Positions 36,001 through 43,251 of a stretch of DNA of 43,537 nucleotides are shown piece after piece. Source of the DNA: a virus; the IMG/VR virus record IMGVR_UViG_3300030117_006642, positions 1 to 43,537 of that record. One strand, written 5' to 3'. Under the pieces are notes generated by a model. The model was not told the DNA's origin and ran no database searches. It worked only from the letters and a program-made list of their open reading frames with translations. Within the stretch, counting starts at the first letter, position 1; each line of letters begins with the position of its first letter. Position numbers and translations under genes: made by a program.

Positions 36001-36560
36001 TAAAGTCACCTTCTTGGACAAGGCTGACACCTCAGATTATTTCTGGTCTTGGCAAACCAATTATGTGTAGGATTCGTTCGTACTTGGACGCTGATGTAAA
36101 TATAGGTATTTTTGAGACGTTTAATACTGTGCCAGTCTACAATGAATATTTTATTATAACCCCACGCCAGGCTGATATAATTAAAAGACCAACACTTGCA
36201 GCCCCCACAACTATTAACAATTCGCCAACTCAAGGGTACAATAAAGAAGAGTTCTTAAGAAGCGTAGAGAGGGATACCTTTGTTAATTTAATGGTGATGA
36301 TGTCTAGGCACAATATACTGGGTCAAAAATATCAATATTCTTGGACAGATACTCCACTTGCACCAACAGACCGAAGGGGTAAAACGGTTGGCATCCCAGG
36401 TGCCCCCCGTAGCTCTGCGCCGCCTGCCACCCAGAGGGCTCGCCCCGCACGCACTACAGGCGCCCCCACCCGAAGTGCCCCCAGTGGACCCACCGGCGCC
36501 CGCGCTGGCGCTAGAGCCACTACAACCGCCGGCGGTGGCGGCGGAGGAGGAGGTTATTAG
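33063..36560 (+). CDS. Large virion protein with histidine cluster and poly-Gly end (1165 aa)
   Basis: No enzyme domain recognised. The N-terminus is beta-rich (TVPNVYVKTIDIRNAGS). Near residues 240-265 there is a histidine cluster: GPAHNHPQSGWMEGAYHTD followed by QPHGSLSRIRVPNFKV; this block is, from memory, typical of a large tail protein in T4-like cyanophages. Residues about 490-700 are helical and charged. The final 60 residues are disordered, rich in Ala, Pro, Arg, Thr, and end with eight glycines and a Tyr. The codons of that end carry the ribosome site of the next gene. Tail or baseplate role is likely from context; specific role unknown. Confidence 0.75.
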   Translation: MLTVNQTSIKSSTVPNVYVKTIDIRNAGSLDLRRSTTTGDSRAIRSTRSYPGADISYNPPVTFGRGSTTDEGLASTLKIILQDTYSSGAPQGWLSRANRQDRRFLTLKVIQSTNSRLTRALSQGNFFDTPNASIPRGFVNFVDYEIKEVSLTRDLMSPENLIIEENPNSNVDIVSLIKELTFSVPRSTPSHLSYFVYCEISADDNGAARVNTHGPVIRETVIQRSNVVNLSSVLYDSSERIWAGPAHNHPQSGWMEGAYHTDQPHGSLSRIRVPNFKVKDSRIFNSILEMPTDLTIPADQTREDYFSNAYLTRGEANNSSLMFSFDHLAYMISNSKFGKLFLNSSETVVQQLLLRSKITELSIVRRKVRSAVRQNTLESTAERATEIEGDEEEVVLVTTSDSNYVLTGAAKYNAPGAYYNRAVNLSLSETPPAGYNKMGQIQELNISTNRGRTFSVVDTDIAQKSGGKYQYSVRLQVDDGAFSYLRDKKSELARARRSIMDYKERSERNQSFNARTRQFTQRFINSEIDSFNYIVLGPQEIATPANSISSRSSRRSIQPWLAAIVKYVEILDLLANVTNERKNRIVRSIYSHINPISGTPQGIQTFLTLMESLDNKIQTLLSPVRLGHTEDKSSSSQAAPQRFISSESHFSDIFDANVTRSTGFNYFNTRPPSADILSISVEHFQQRMESEISRYSSNLYDQDQLQEEFEFLTTPMAAALVSNTTRYSYIGPSTVEIGSRMVDLLSESRDDLDYTAVKGTLLSILSDGSSRSLTLPVRKDMIAMLGDSNKGATRQRLDRLDAGLRSLAETNGIFIERGSRSIVRTSTEMTTTPSDEAVASPNGFSKAPAREPENTDRQVSRPAGALAVLGRITDRISLSQGSNGTTPVVYFDLTRNDNLINANIVANNQTTDNAQRGNEISSTIDLLPQQVKLLLRNRGSFYNNTTLSTTASDSQTDGFIFNFGMLRIVEYLSGYTGGLIKSPSWTRLTPQIISGLGKPIMCRIRSYLDADVNIGIFETFNTVPVYNEYFIITPRQADIIKRPTLAAPTTINNSPTQGYNKEEFLRSVERDTFVNLMVMMSRHNILGQKYQYSWTDTPLAPTDRRGKTVGIPGAPRSSAPPATQRARPARTTGAPTRSAPSGPTGARAGARATTTAGGGGGGGGY

Positions 36561-36562
36561 TT

Positions 36563-39500
36563 ATGGCTGATTTACCAGGAAGCCCATTAGAGGATTTCAC
36601 GCTAGATAGGGAAGACGTTAATTTCCCTCAGAGCAACCTAGCAAAAAATAATTTTGTCACTGACGCAAGAAACATGGCAGATACTCCCGGGTCTTACATT
36701 GGAGACCCAATTCGCAGGGATTATAATTCTTTGTGGGAGAGGCGTCCTGGTAGTTCAGGTTGGCCACAAATATTTTGGGGTCGGAGCACGCTTGGTGGTG
36801 TCAACATGCCTAACTTTACGTTAGCGTCTTCCTCTCCGTCTCTTCTCCCCCCTTCATCTCAAAACCCATTTGGAGCGCTTGTTGAGAATATATCACTTGT
36901 TGGCAGGCACGAGCGCTTCTTAAACCATGATAGCTGGATTGACTATATCAATCAAGTAGAGTCTATTCGCGAACAGCAAGGCGGAAAGTATTTGGACCAT
37001 ACGATTGTCTATGGCACTCCGTTCACAGCCTTAGAAGCCTCACGATTAGACGGCAACTTGCCCCACGGCTCTCTTTTGGCTACTACAAGGTTTGACTATA
37101 GTTTTTATATGAAAAATTATGAAACCGTGGCTGCCTCTGCACCAGAGCAATTGCTCCCCGATTTATACACGTTTTATCTAGAAAAGGATAGGCAACTAAA
37201 TGACGAAACCGCTTTTAATAGTGTTTTAGCTGTTGTTGGGGAGGGGTCTTTGGTTGGTGTGGCGAACATAGCCGACGCTGGATCAGATTACGATACAAAC
37301 TATCTTTACAGTGACTTTATAACGCTAAACCGCTCCATCCCCCAAGTGTTTATGAACACATATAATTTCAGACCCACAGCAGCTGGTCCAGCATTTGTTA
37401 AGCTCGGCGAGCAAGATAGGGGAGAATATTACGATAAGTGGGCTAGAAAATATTCTGAGATATTGCTATCTCCGCTAACTACCGATGAGGAGGCAGCCGC
37501 CCGCGCTGGTGTTGTTGAGATTGGTAAAAAATATAGAAACGTTCTAATGACATTGCCGGCACTTAAGTACGCACAAACTAACATGAACTCTTTTAAAGAG
37601 TTGTTCCCGATGTTTACAGAAATCAATCTACCCTGCACTAGCCCTAACCAGATTAGCGACAAAATGACTGAGCAGCGTATAGCAAAAAATGTCATGCACA
37701 GCCTCTTGGCTGATTCTGTGCGTTTTTCACAGGGTGACGCAAACTATACGAGCACGGTGAACTTCATACAAGAGTATCGTCGCGTCGGCTCTGATGGGGC
37801 TCAGCACAGATTTTTGCTTGATGAAGAAGTCGCTGGTGCCACAAGGTCGGTATTTGATTTAGAGGCATGGTTAGACCAAACGTCAACGCAGATAAACAAT
37901 TTAACAGATATGTCGGGAGATTTTGCTAGTACCGAGGGTGCAGAGTTTGCACTCTTAAATAGAAAAATAAACTTAACAGGCGGTATATTTGACGAATTTC
38001 CATCTGTCTCAATGTTAGAGTCAGCCCTATCATCTTTAGAGTCCCGTATCACTGAGCTTTGCGCGGATAATTTAAGAAGCTATAGACAACTTCTTGGTGG
38101 CGCCACTGCTTACTCTGAAGATTTATTTTTTCAAATAATAAAATATCGCACCCTTCCCGGTGGCTTGGTGGATAGTGGACCAATGGAGACACGTCCTTCT
38201 AGAAACAGGGAATTTATTCAAAACTATTTTATTCCAAATGGCGATGAGGATACAGTTAATACAGTTTTTGAGCTAATTGATACTCAAAACCAATATGGTC
38301 AAGAATACGAATATGAAGTATTTACACACAGAATTGTAATTGGATCGGAAAGCAATATTTCTCCAATTTTGTGGTCCACCTCTCCTCCAGGGGGACCTGA
38401 GTCGCTAGACCTTGGACCCTTGTCTGACGAGGAGCAGGAATACTATGATAGATATGGAAGCCTTTTACCAGACAACCATAGGTACGACCCGGCGACAGAC
38501 ACCGTTTATGTCTTGGTAAACTACGAAGATATTGAGGCTATAGGTTATGAGCCAGACTATGATGATTTGCCCCCCGCCGGCGGATCCAGCAGTTCTACAG
38601 GGGTTTATGCGACCGGCGGCGGCACACCTTTTGACGACAGTAAAGACGACGATGATGGTCTGGCTGATTTCACTGGCGCTGCGGACGGACTTGACTCATA
38701 TTTTAATGAGCTTGGCACGGGCAGACGAGAATATTATAATAGGTACGGACACTACCTGCCCCCGGGTTATATCTACGATCCTGACGAGGACGAGGTCTTA
38801 GAGGTGGTTGAGGTTGCGTCCTCATCTGCCGCCGCTGGGGATTCACCGTTTGATGAGCCGGATGGACCTCCCGAGATTCCCGCATACACAGCAAACTTCA
38901 CAGTTACAACGAGACCCTCTGTAAAGATTATAAGACTTCCATTCTTGTCTTATCCAGTTGGAGATAGCTCTTTTAGCCGGGGAACTTTCTTGGATGACCC
39001 GCCTGTTCCTCCCGAGGTGGATGTTATTCCGTATAAGGGAATAAACAACAGGCTCCTTTTTAATTTAACCAGCGGCTTCGGCGAGAACTTCCTTGAGCCA
39101 GTATCTTTTAGTAACGAAGAGGAAGAGTACATCAACAGAATTAAGACTACGCGGTCAATTATAGATTTTAATCCAAATGAGAGTCGCATATTATACGAAA
39201 ATGATGATCTAACCAAAGAATTTGAGGTGCGAAGAATAGTCGGCAGAATGCCAAAAAGCTATGAAGATTTTAGAGATCTCGCGGAGGTTTTCAGGTCATC
39301 AACAGCAGTGGAGAGAGATTTTGGGTTTAGAGCGGCAACATCCACTTCTTTTATTGATACGATTGCGCCAAATGTGCCGTCTTACTATGTTTTTAGAAGT
39401 TTTGACATCCATGGTCATGCATCTTATCCAAGTGCAGTATATGAAGTAATTTTAAGAGACAATAGCGGAGCTGTATATCCAGAGATAAGCGTCATAGACT

Positions 39501-39898
39501 TGCCAAAGCTAGCAGAAAGAAGACCCACCTCTAGAGTTATGAGGAGATTCTTGCAAATCAAACCTCAAGTAACCCAGGTGGATTATAGACCAAGCCCAAT
39601 TGATCCCTCAACAGGAGAGTCGCCAGTATCAGCACCTTTGGGATCTGATTTGCCTATTGGGTCGGCAAGCGAAAAAATATGGGGCAAAAAATTTAAGATT
39701 AGGCTTACTTCTAAACAGACTGGTAGAAAAATAGACCTTAACTTAAACTTTGAAAAAGAGTATGATTCTGATAGGGTTGCTGAATACACCATAGGCGGCG
39801 TATCACCGGATACACTTGGGCTTACCCCAACGGCTGTTGTGGATGGCGGTCGCCCTCCGGGTTGGGTCGGACCTTGGCCACCGTCAGTGCCAACATAA
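36563..39898 (+). CDS. Large virion protein with FN3-like region and duplicated EYY-RYG motif (1111 aa)
   Basis: No enzyme domain recognised. A helical N-terminal half contains ERFLNHDSWIDYINQVE and regularly spaced helices up to about residue 530. A 28-residue motif occurs twice (625-652 and 722-749), flanked by acidic Gly/Ser linkers. The C-terminal part has an FN3-like strand pattern near residues 920-975 (DTIAPNVPSYYVFRSFD, then IHGHASYPSAVYEV), followed by KIWGKKFKIRLTSKQTG, which resembles C-terminal blocks of marine-phage tail proteins. The ATG follows AGGAGGAGG at 36545-36553. Context supports a tail/baseplate structural role. The 80-base gap after it (39899-39978) is AT-rich. Confidence 0.74.
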   Translation: MADLPGSPLEDFTLDREDVNFPQSNLAKNNFVTDARNMADTPGSYIGDPIRRDYNSLWERRPGSSGWPQIFWGRSTLGGVNMPNFTLASSSPSLLPPSSQNPFGALVENISLVGRHERFLNHDSWIDYINQVESIREQQGGKYLDHTIVYGTPFTALEASRLDGNLPHGSLLATTRFDYSFYMKNYETVAASAPEQLLPDLYTFYLEKDRQLNDETAFNSVLAVVGEGSLVGVANIADAGSDYDTNYLYSDFITLNRSIPQVFMNTYNFRPTAAGPAFVKLGEQDRGEYYDKWARKYSEILLSPLTTDEEAAARAGVVEIGKKYRNVLMTLPALKYAQTNMNSFKELFPMFTEINLPCTSPNQISDKMTEQRIAKNVMHSLLADSVRFSQGDANYTSTVNFIQEYRRVGSDGAQHRFLLDEEVAGATRSVFDLEAWLDQTSTQINNLTDMSGDFASTEGAEFALLNRKINLTGGIFDEFPSVSMLESALSSLESRITELCADNLRSYRQLLGGATAYSEDLFFQIIKYRTLPGGLVDSGPMETRPSRNREFIQNYFIPNGDEDTVNTVFELIDTQNQYGQEYEYEVFTHRIVIGSESNISPILWSTSPPGGPESLDLGPLSDEEQEYYDRYGSLLPDNHRYDPATDTVYVLVNYEDIEAIGYEPDYDDLPPAGGSSSSTGVYATGGGTPFDDSKDDDDGLADFTGAADGLDSYFNELGTGRREYYNRYGHYLPPGYIYDPDEDEVLEVVEVASSSAAAGDSPFDEPDGPPEIPAYTANFTVTTRPSVKIIRLPFLSYPVGDSSFSRGTFLDDPPVPPEVDVIPYKGINNRLLFNLTSGFGENFLEPVSFSNEEEEYINRIKTTRSIIDFNPNESRILYENDDLTKEFEVRRIVGRMPKSYEDFRDLAEVFRSSTAVERDFGFRAATSTSFIDTIAPNVPSYYVFRSFDIHGHASYPSAVYEVILRDNSGAVYPEISVIDLPKLAERRPTSRVMRRFLQIKPQVTQVDYRPSPIDPSTGESPVSAPLGSDLPIGSASEKIWGKKFKIRLTSKQTGRKIDLNLNFEKEYDSDRVAEYTIGGVSPDTLGLTPTAVVDGGRPPGWVGPWPPSVPT
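38435..38809 (+). repeat. Two-copy 28-residue motif in the 1111-aa protein
   Basis: Copies are at residues 625-652 (38435-38518) and 722-749 (38726-38809), a period of 97 residues. Aligned without gaps, 14 of 28 residues are identical, in the pattern E-Y-Y-x-R-Y-G-x-x-L-P-x4-Y-D-P-x2-D-x-V-x3-V. The intervening sequence is acidic and Gly/Ser-rich, so these look like small folded knots in a flexible region. I know no named domain with this pattern. Confidence 0.8.
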
Positions 39899-39912
39899 AT
39901 TAAATGAGAAAC

Positions 39913-39964
39913 TATTTAAATAAAAATGGGTAAAATTCATTAAAAAATCACTAATTATATTTAC
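39913..39964 (+). promoter_or_regulatory. AT-rich intergenic control region before the 316-aa gene
   Basis: The gap 39899-39978 contains a perfect 10-base palindrome TATTTAAATA (39913-39922), preceded by C so that CTATTTA is formed at 39912-39918, and a second TATTTAC at 39958-39964, 14 bases before the ATG at 39979. A GAGG ribosome site follows. These are candidate late promoter elements. No stable GC-rich terminator hairpin is visible. Confidence 0.4.
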
Positions 39965-39978
39965 GAAGAGGTAAAAAT

Positions 39979-40929
39979 ATGGGATTCTTGGACAATTCGG
40001 GCGACATCATTCTTGACGCCGTGCTTACAGATTTGGGTAGAGAGAGGATGTCAAGAGGAGACGGCAGCTTTAGAATTACAAAGTTTGCCCTCGGCGATGA
40101 TGAAATAGACTACTCTTTATACAGAAACGCAAATAGTTCACAGGGCGCCCACCCAAGTGGTAGTGCCTATTATGATATTCAAGTTTTGCAGACTCCGGTC
40201 TTGGAGGCATTCACAAACAATTCTAGCTTCCTAAAGAGCAAGTTAATATCAATTGGCAGAACAAACCTATTATACCTCCCCGTGCTAAGAATAGCTCAGG
40301 GCACAGAGGGTAGGGAAGACTTCTACAATGGCTCCTATTTGATCGCCGTTGATGAAAACACCCAGGGAAATGCGAGGACCACAACTAACGCAGTTAATAT
40401 GAACACAGCTGGAATATTCTACGGCGCTAGCGGCTTTGATAATGACTTAACTCCCATTACTGTTGATCAAGGTTTAGACACCACGGAAATTTCAAATGCA
40501 AATGCGCTAGATGCAACGCTCGTTGAAACGCAATATATGGTTGAGATTGATAACCGTTTTGGCGGTATAGCTAACGCTGCCGGCAGGAGGGCTAATGTCT
40601 CATTCATTGACGATGATAACATTGCTACGTATTATCTATCTTTGGGAACTGATACAGCTTTCTTTGAGGATATTAGCGACACATCTGTCCTGTCTCCGCT
40701 CTCTGGTCCTCGGGGGACAAGACTTATTTTTAAAATAGCTTCGTCGGTAGAGTTGGCAACCAGTGACTACTTATTTAATAGACTTGGTGGCACAGTAGAT
40801 CTGCCTGGTTTAGATGGTGGCACGATAAGTAACGTAAAATTCATAGACTCTACGGCTAGGGTCACTGGTGTCACTACTGGGTATCGTCTTGATATACCAA
40901 TTAGATTCATAAAATCACCCACATCATAA
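39979..40929 (+). CDS. Virion structural protein (316 aa), MGFLDNSGDIILDAVLTD type
   Basis: Starts with MGFLDNSGDIILDAVLTD, then LGRERMSRGDGSFRITKFAL and GDDEIDYSLY, which share a pattern with the N-terminus of the 335-residue protein at 32041. Further blocks are SGSAYYDIQVLQTPVLEAF and KLISIGRTNLLYLPVLRI. The rest is beta-rich. No enzyme motif. From memory, this protein type is widely conserved in T4-like marine phages beside tail genes and is annotated only as structural. A GAGG ribosome site and candidate late promoter elements lie just upstream, so it may start a new late transcript with the next two genes. Confidence 0.75.
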   Translation: MGFLDNSGDIILDAVLTDLGRERMSRGDGSFRITKFALGDDEIDYSLYRNANSSQGAHPSGSAYYDIQVLQTPVLEAFTNNSSFLKSKLISIGRTNLLYLPVLRIAQGTEGREDFYNGSYLIAVDENTQGNARTTTNAVNMNTAGIFYGASGFDNDLTPITVDQGLDTTEISNANALDATLVETQYMVEIDNRFGGIANAAGRRANVSFIDDDNIATYYLSLGTDTAFFEDISDTSVLSPLSGPRGTRLIFKIASSVELATSDYLFNRLGGTVDLPGLDGGTISNVKFIDSTARVTGVTTGYRLDIPIRFIKSPTS

Positions 40930-40941
40930 AAAGGATAGAAC

Positions 40942-42036
40942 ATGGCTAGCACTTTTAAAACTCTACAAGGCGACGATATTGTCTCAACTAGATCGCTGCT
41001 CCACGAGGCAATTCCGATCACAGGCACAATCGTTTCGGGCACATACAACTTTGAGGGAAGTGATGAAAATATCAAAAACTACTCACATGGTATGTTTCAG
41101 AGCGTATATGATTACCCCTACTTAAGTTCTTCTGCTAATTATATTTTTGATCTAACCATGGGTTACGCCGCGACGTCTGGTCTTTCAGGAACCACTGGTC
41201 GGAACATGCAGGACAAGAAGATAAATATTTACAATCAAATGTCTCAAGTCTTAATGGGGTTTGATTACACCGGATCAGTGCAGTTGTTTGATGAGGATGG
41301 TGATCTTTCTGCTGGCGGCACAAAGATGAAAGAATGTTTCTTCATGAATTTCTCAAGACTCCTCACGAAGGACGAAATTAAAAAGGGAACTTTTAATCTT
41401 GAGTTGGGTGTGAGTGGTAACCACGCTGCTGCCCTTTCAAGTGAGAGGGTCTTGCTAGCCGATACCGACGCTGCGACAGAGTTTAAAGTTAATTCCCCAG
41501 CAGGAGAATACGGAATCTTGTACGCAACAAATGCTTTGGGCACCGCTCTAAACATGGGAAACCCAAACAACTCAAAGGCAGTAAAAGCCGGTTTGTTGTA
41601 CTATCAAGCCGGAATCGCGGTCATTACGGGATCCGTGTTTAAGGCGTTATTGTCCGGCACGGGCATTGTGATGGATATGAATGGTAATAGTGAGAATGTT
41701 AATTCGCTGTTCACTGGGTCATCAATCTCTGGGTCATGCACTGATTTTAGACATAGAATGTTCAACCTATCATTCAACAACACAACGGAGTTAAATTCTA
41801 CTGTTTATTTCTGTCGTGCAAATAATAAGGACTTTAATTACTCCTCAAACCCAACTTATTTGACCGCTAGTAAGATTCGCGTAAAGGAAGGCGTAACGGA
41901 TCCCCCGGTTAGCTACATTACAACCGTTGGATTATACAGCCCAGATAATGAATTGTTGGCAACGGCAAAGCTTTCTGAGCCGCTTAAAAAGGACCCAACT
42001 ACAGAATTGAACATTAGAGTGCGTCTAGATTACTAA
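40942..42036 (+). CDS. Virion structural protein (364 aa), paralogue of the next gene
   Basis: Starts MASTFKTLQGDDIVSTRSLL, followed by PITGTIVSGTYNFEG and FQSVYDYPYLSSSANYIFD. The C-terminal part carries ITGSV..., NYSSNPTYL, ITTVGLYSPDNELLATAKL and ends IRVRLDY. The last 80 residues match those of the following protein in order and spacing, so the two are diverged duplicates at least at their C-terminus. AAGGA precedes the ATG. Function not recognised; structural role follows from context and from memory of similar proteins in marine phages. Confidence 0.75.
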   Translation: MASTFKTLQGDDIVSTRSLLHEAIPITGTIVSGTYNFEGSDENIKNYSHGMFQSVYDYPYLSSSANYIFDLTMGYAATSGLSGTTGRNMQDKKINIYNQMSQVLMGFDYTGSVQLFDEDGDLSAGGTKMKECFFMNFSRLLTKDEIKKGTFNLELGVSGNHAAALSSERVLLADTDAATEFKVNSPAGEYGILYATNALGTALNMGNPNNSKAVKAGLLYYQAGIAVITGSVFKALLSGTGIVMDMNGNSENVNSLFTGSSISGSCTDFRHRMFNLSFNNTTELNSTVYFCRANNKDFNYSSNPTYLTASKIRVKEGVTDPPVSYITTVGLYSPDNELLATAKLSEPLKKDPTTELNIRVRLDY

Positions 42037-42058
42037 CATAAACTATTTACTTATGTTA
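42034..42058 (+). repeat. Perfect 8-bp inverted repeat abutting the 42058 start codon
   Basis: TAACATAA (42034-42041) and TTATGTTA (42051-42058) are exact reverse complements with a 9-base loop ACTATTTAC. The last stem base is the A of the next gene's ATG. No ribosome site is visible between the stop at 42036 and the ATG. It could be an RNA hairpin controlling initiation or a protein-binding site; the loop holds the CTATTTAC element seen before gp25. Confidence 0.7.
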
Positions 42059-43251
42059 TGCCATATTATAAGTTTGATGAGAGTGATATATTCTATAACA
42101 GAATAAAAACTCGCCCTAAAAAGCAATTCTTCATATACGACTCCACCATCTTCCTAGATAACCAATCTCAGATTACTGGTGCGTTTACTAGTAGAGTTCC
42201 ATGGCAGGAGACTGGATTTGTTAGTATTAATGAAATTAATGTTGACAGAGCCCCCGACCAACTTGTATACCCGTTTGTTGTTAAGAATGGAAGTCTGGTA
42301 ACTTTTAGATCAATAAGCACAGCGAGTTTTGATCTAGATTACGGCTATGGGGACACAATTACAGGCAGTTACCCAATGTCTGCTAGTGTGTCTAGAGAAC
42401 TATTTTTAGAGACCTCCACCACGAGAGACACTGGTTCAAATAAGATATTAGCACTAAAAAACACCCTAAATTATTATACCCCCGTTAGCAGGCATTATGA
42501 ATATTCTTCCTCCTTGCAGGATAAAGCTTTTCAAGCCATAAATTTAATAAATGTGCCGTCTATTTTTTATGGATCATCTATAGACAAGGGTAGCATAGAC
42601 TTAAGATTTTATCTAACCGGCACCCTGATAGGAAGATTAAGGGATGAAAATAAAAACGGAGAGCTAATACAAGTCGGACCCTATGGCAGCACAGGCTCAG
42701 GAAGTGTTGCCGGCGTTGTCCTATACAACGAGGGGGTTATGTTGCTAACCGGCAGCTGGTCGCTTGAGGATAATGGGCTTGATTATACAAACACAAACAC
42801 GGCAACAAAGTCTTCATGGCTATACTACGCTGTGGGCGCCCAGGACGGCATACCTGCTGAAACCAACACAGCGCTCTCCAGGCTGTCTGCGAGCTATTCG
42901 CTAGAATTTAACGGAACAAACTACGTTCCGGTCATGACAATGTTGGCACATGCCCCCCGAGGTCAATTAAATTATTCAAGTAATCCAACTTTTTTGGATT
43001 TATCGGCAGGAAATGCTAGAGTTTTTCATAGTAGCTCCATGTCTTACGCAGAAAACTCTGCACAAAAAGTTAAAAATACGGTATCATCATCTTATACGTT
43101 CCCAACTGGAACCTATAAACCACAAACTTTTATTTCAAAAGTAGGTGTGTACGATGAGAACAAAAATCTTATCGCCATAGCGAAGGTCGCGACTCCTGTG
43201 AAAAAAACAGAAGAGCGAGATTTTACTTTTAAACTTAAACTGGATTTTTAA
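42058..43251 (+). CDS. Virion structural protein (397 aa), paralogue of the previous gene
   Basis: Starts MPYYKFDESDIFYNRIKTRP, then KKQFFIYDSTIFLDNQSQ and a beta-rich body (GSVAGVVLYNEGVMLLTGSW). The C-terminal end mirrors the 40942 protein: NYSSNPTFL, then after an insertion of about 20 residues FISKVGVYDENKNLIAIAKV and KLKLDF. No enzyme domain. There is no ribosome site before the ATG at 42058 and no alternative in-frame start near it; the N-terminus reads like a natural one, so the start is kept. The stop overlaps the next ATG by one base (TAATG). Probable tail or fibre-attachment protein by context only. Confidence 0.75.
   Translation: MPYYKFDESDIFYNRIKTRPKKQFFIYDSTIFLDNQSQITGAFTSRVPWQETGFVSINEINVDRAPDQLVYPFVVKNGSLVTFRSISTASFDLDYGYGDTITGSYPMSASVSRELFLETSTTRDTGSNKILALKNTLNYYTPVSRHYEYSSSLQDKAFQAINLINVPSIFYGSSIDKGSIDLRFYLTGTLIGRLRDENKNGELIQVGPYGSTGSGSVAGVVLYNEGVMLLTGSWSLEDNGLDYTNTNTATKSSWLYYAVGAQDGIPAETNTALSRLSASYSLEFNGTNYVPVMTMLAHAPRGQLNYSSNPTFLDLSAGNARVFHSSSMSYAENSAQKVKNTVSSSYTFPTGTYKPQTFISKVGVYDENKNLIAIAKVATPVKKTEERDFTFKLKLDF

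Noticed and set aside
36529-36557. G-rich run as a simple-sequence repeat or terminator
   Set aside because: It codes for the poly-Gly end of a protein, lacks a self-complementary arm and a following U run, and gives the ribosome site of the next gene.
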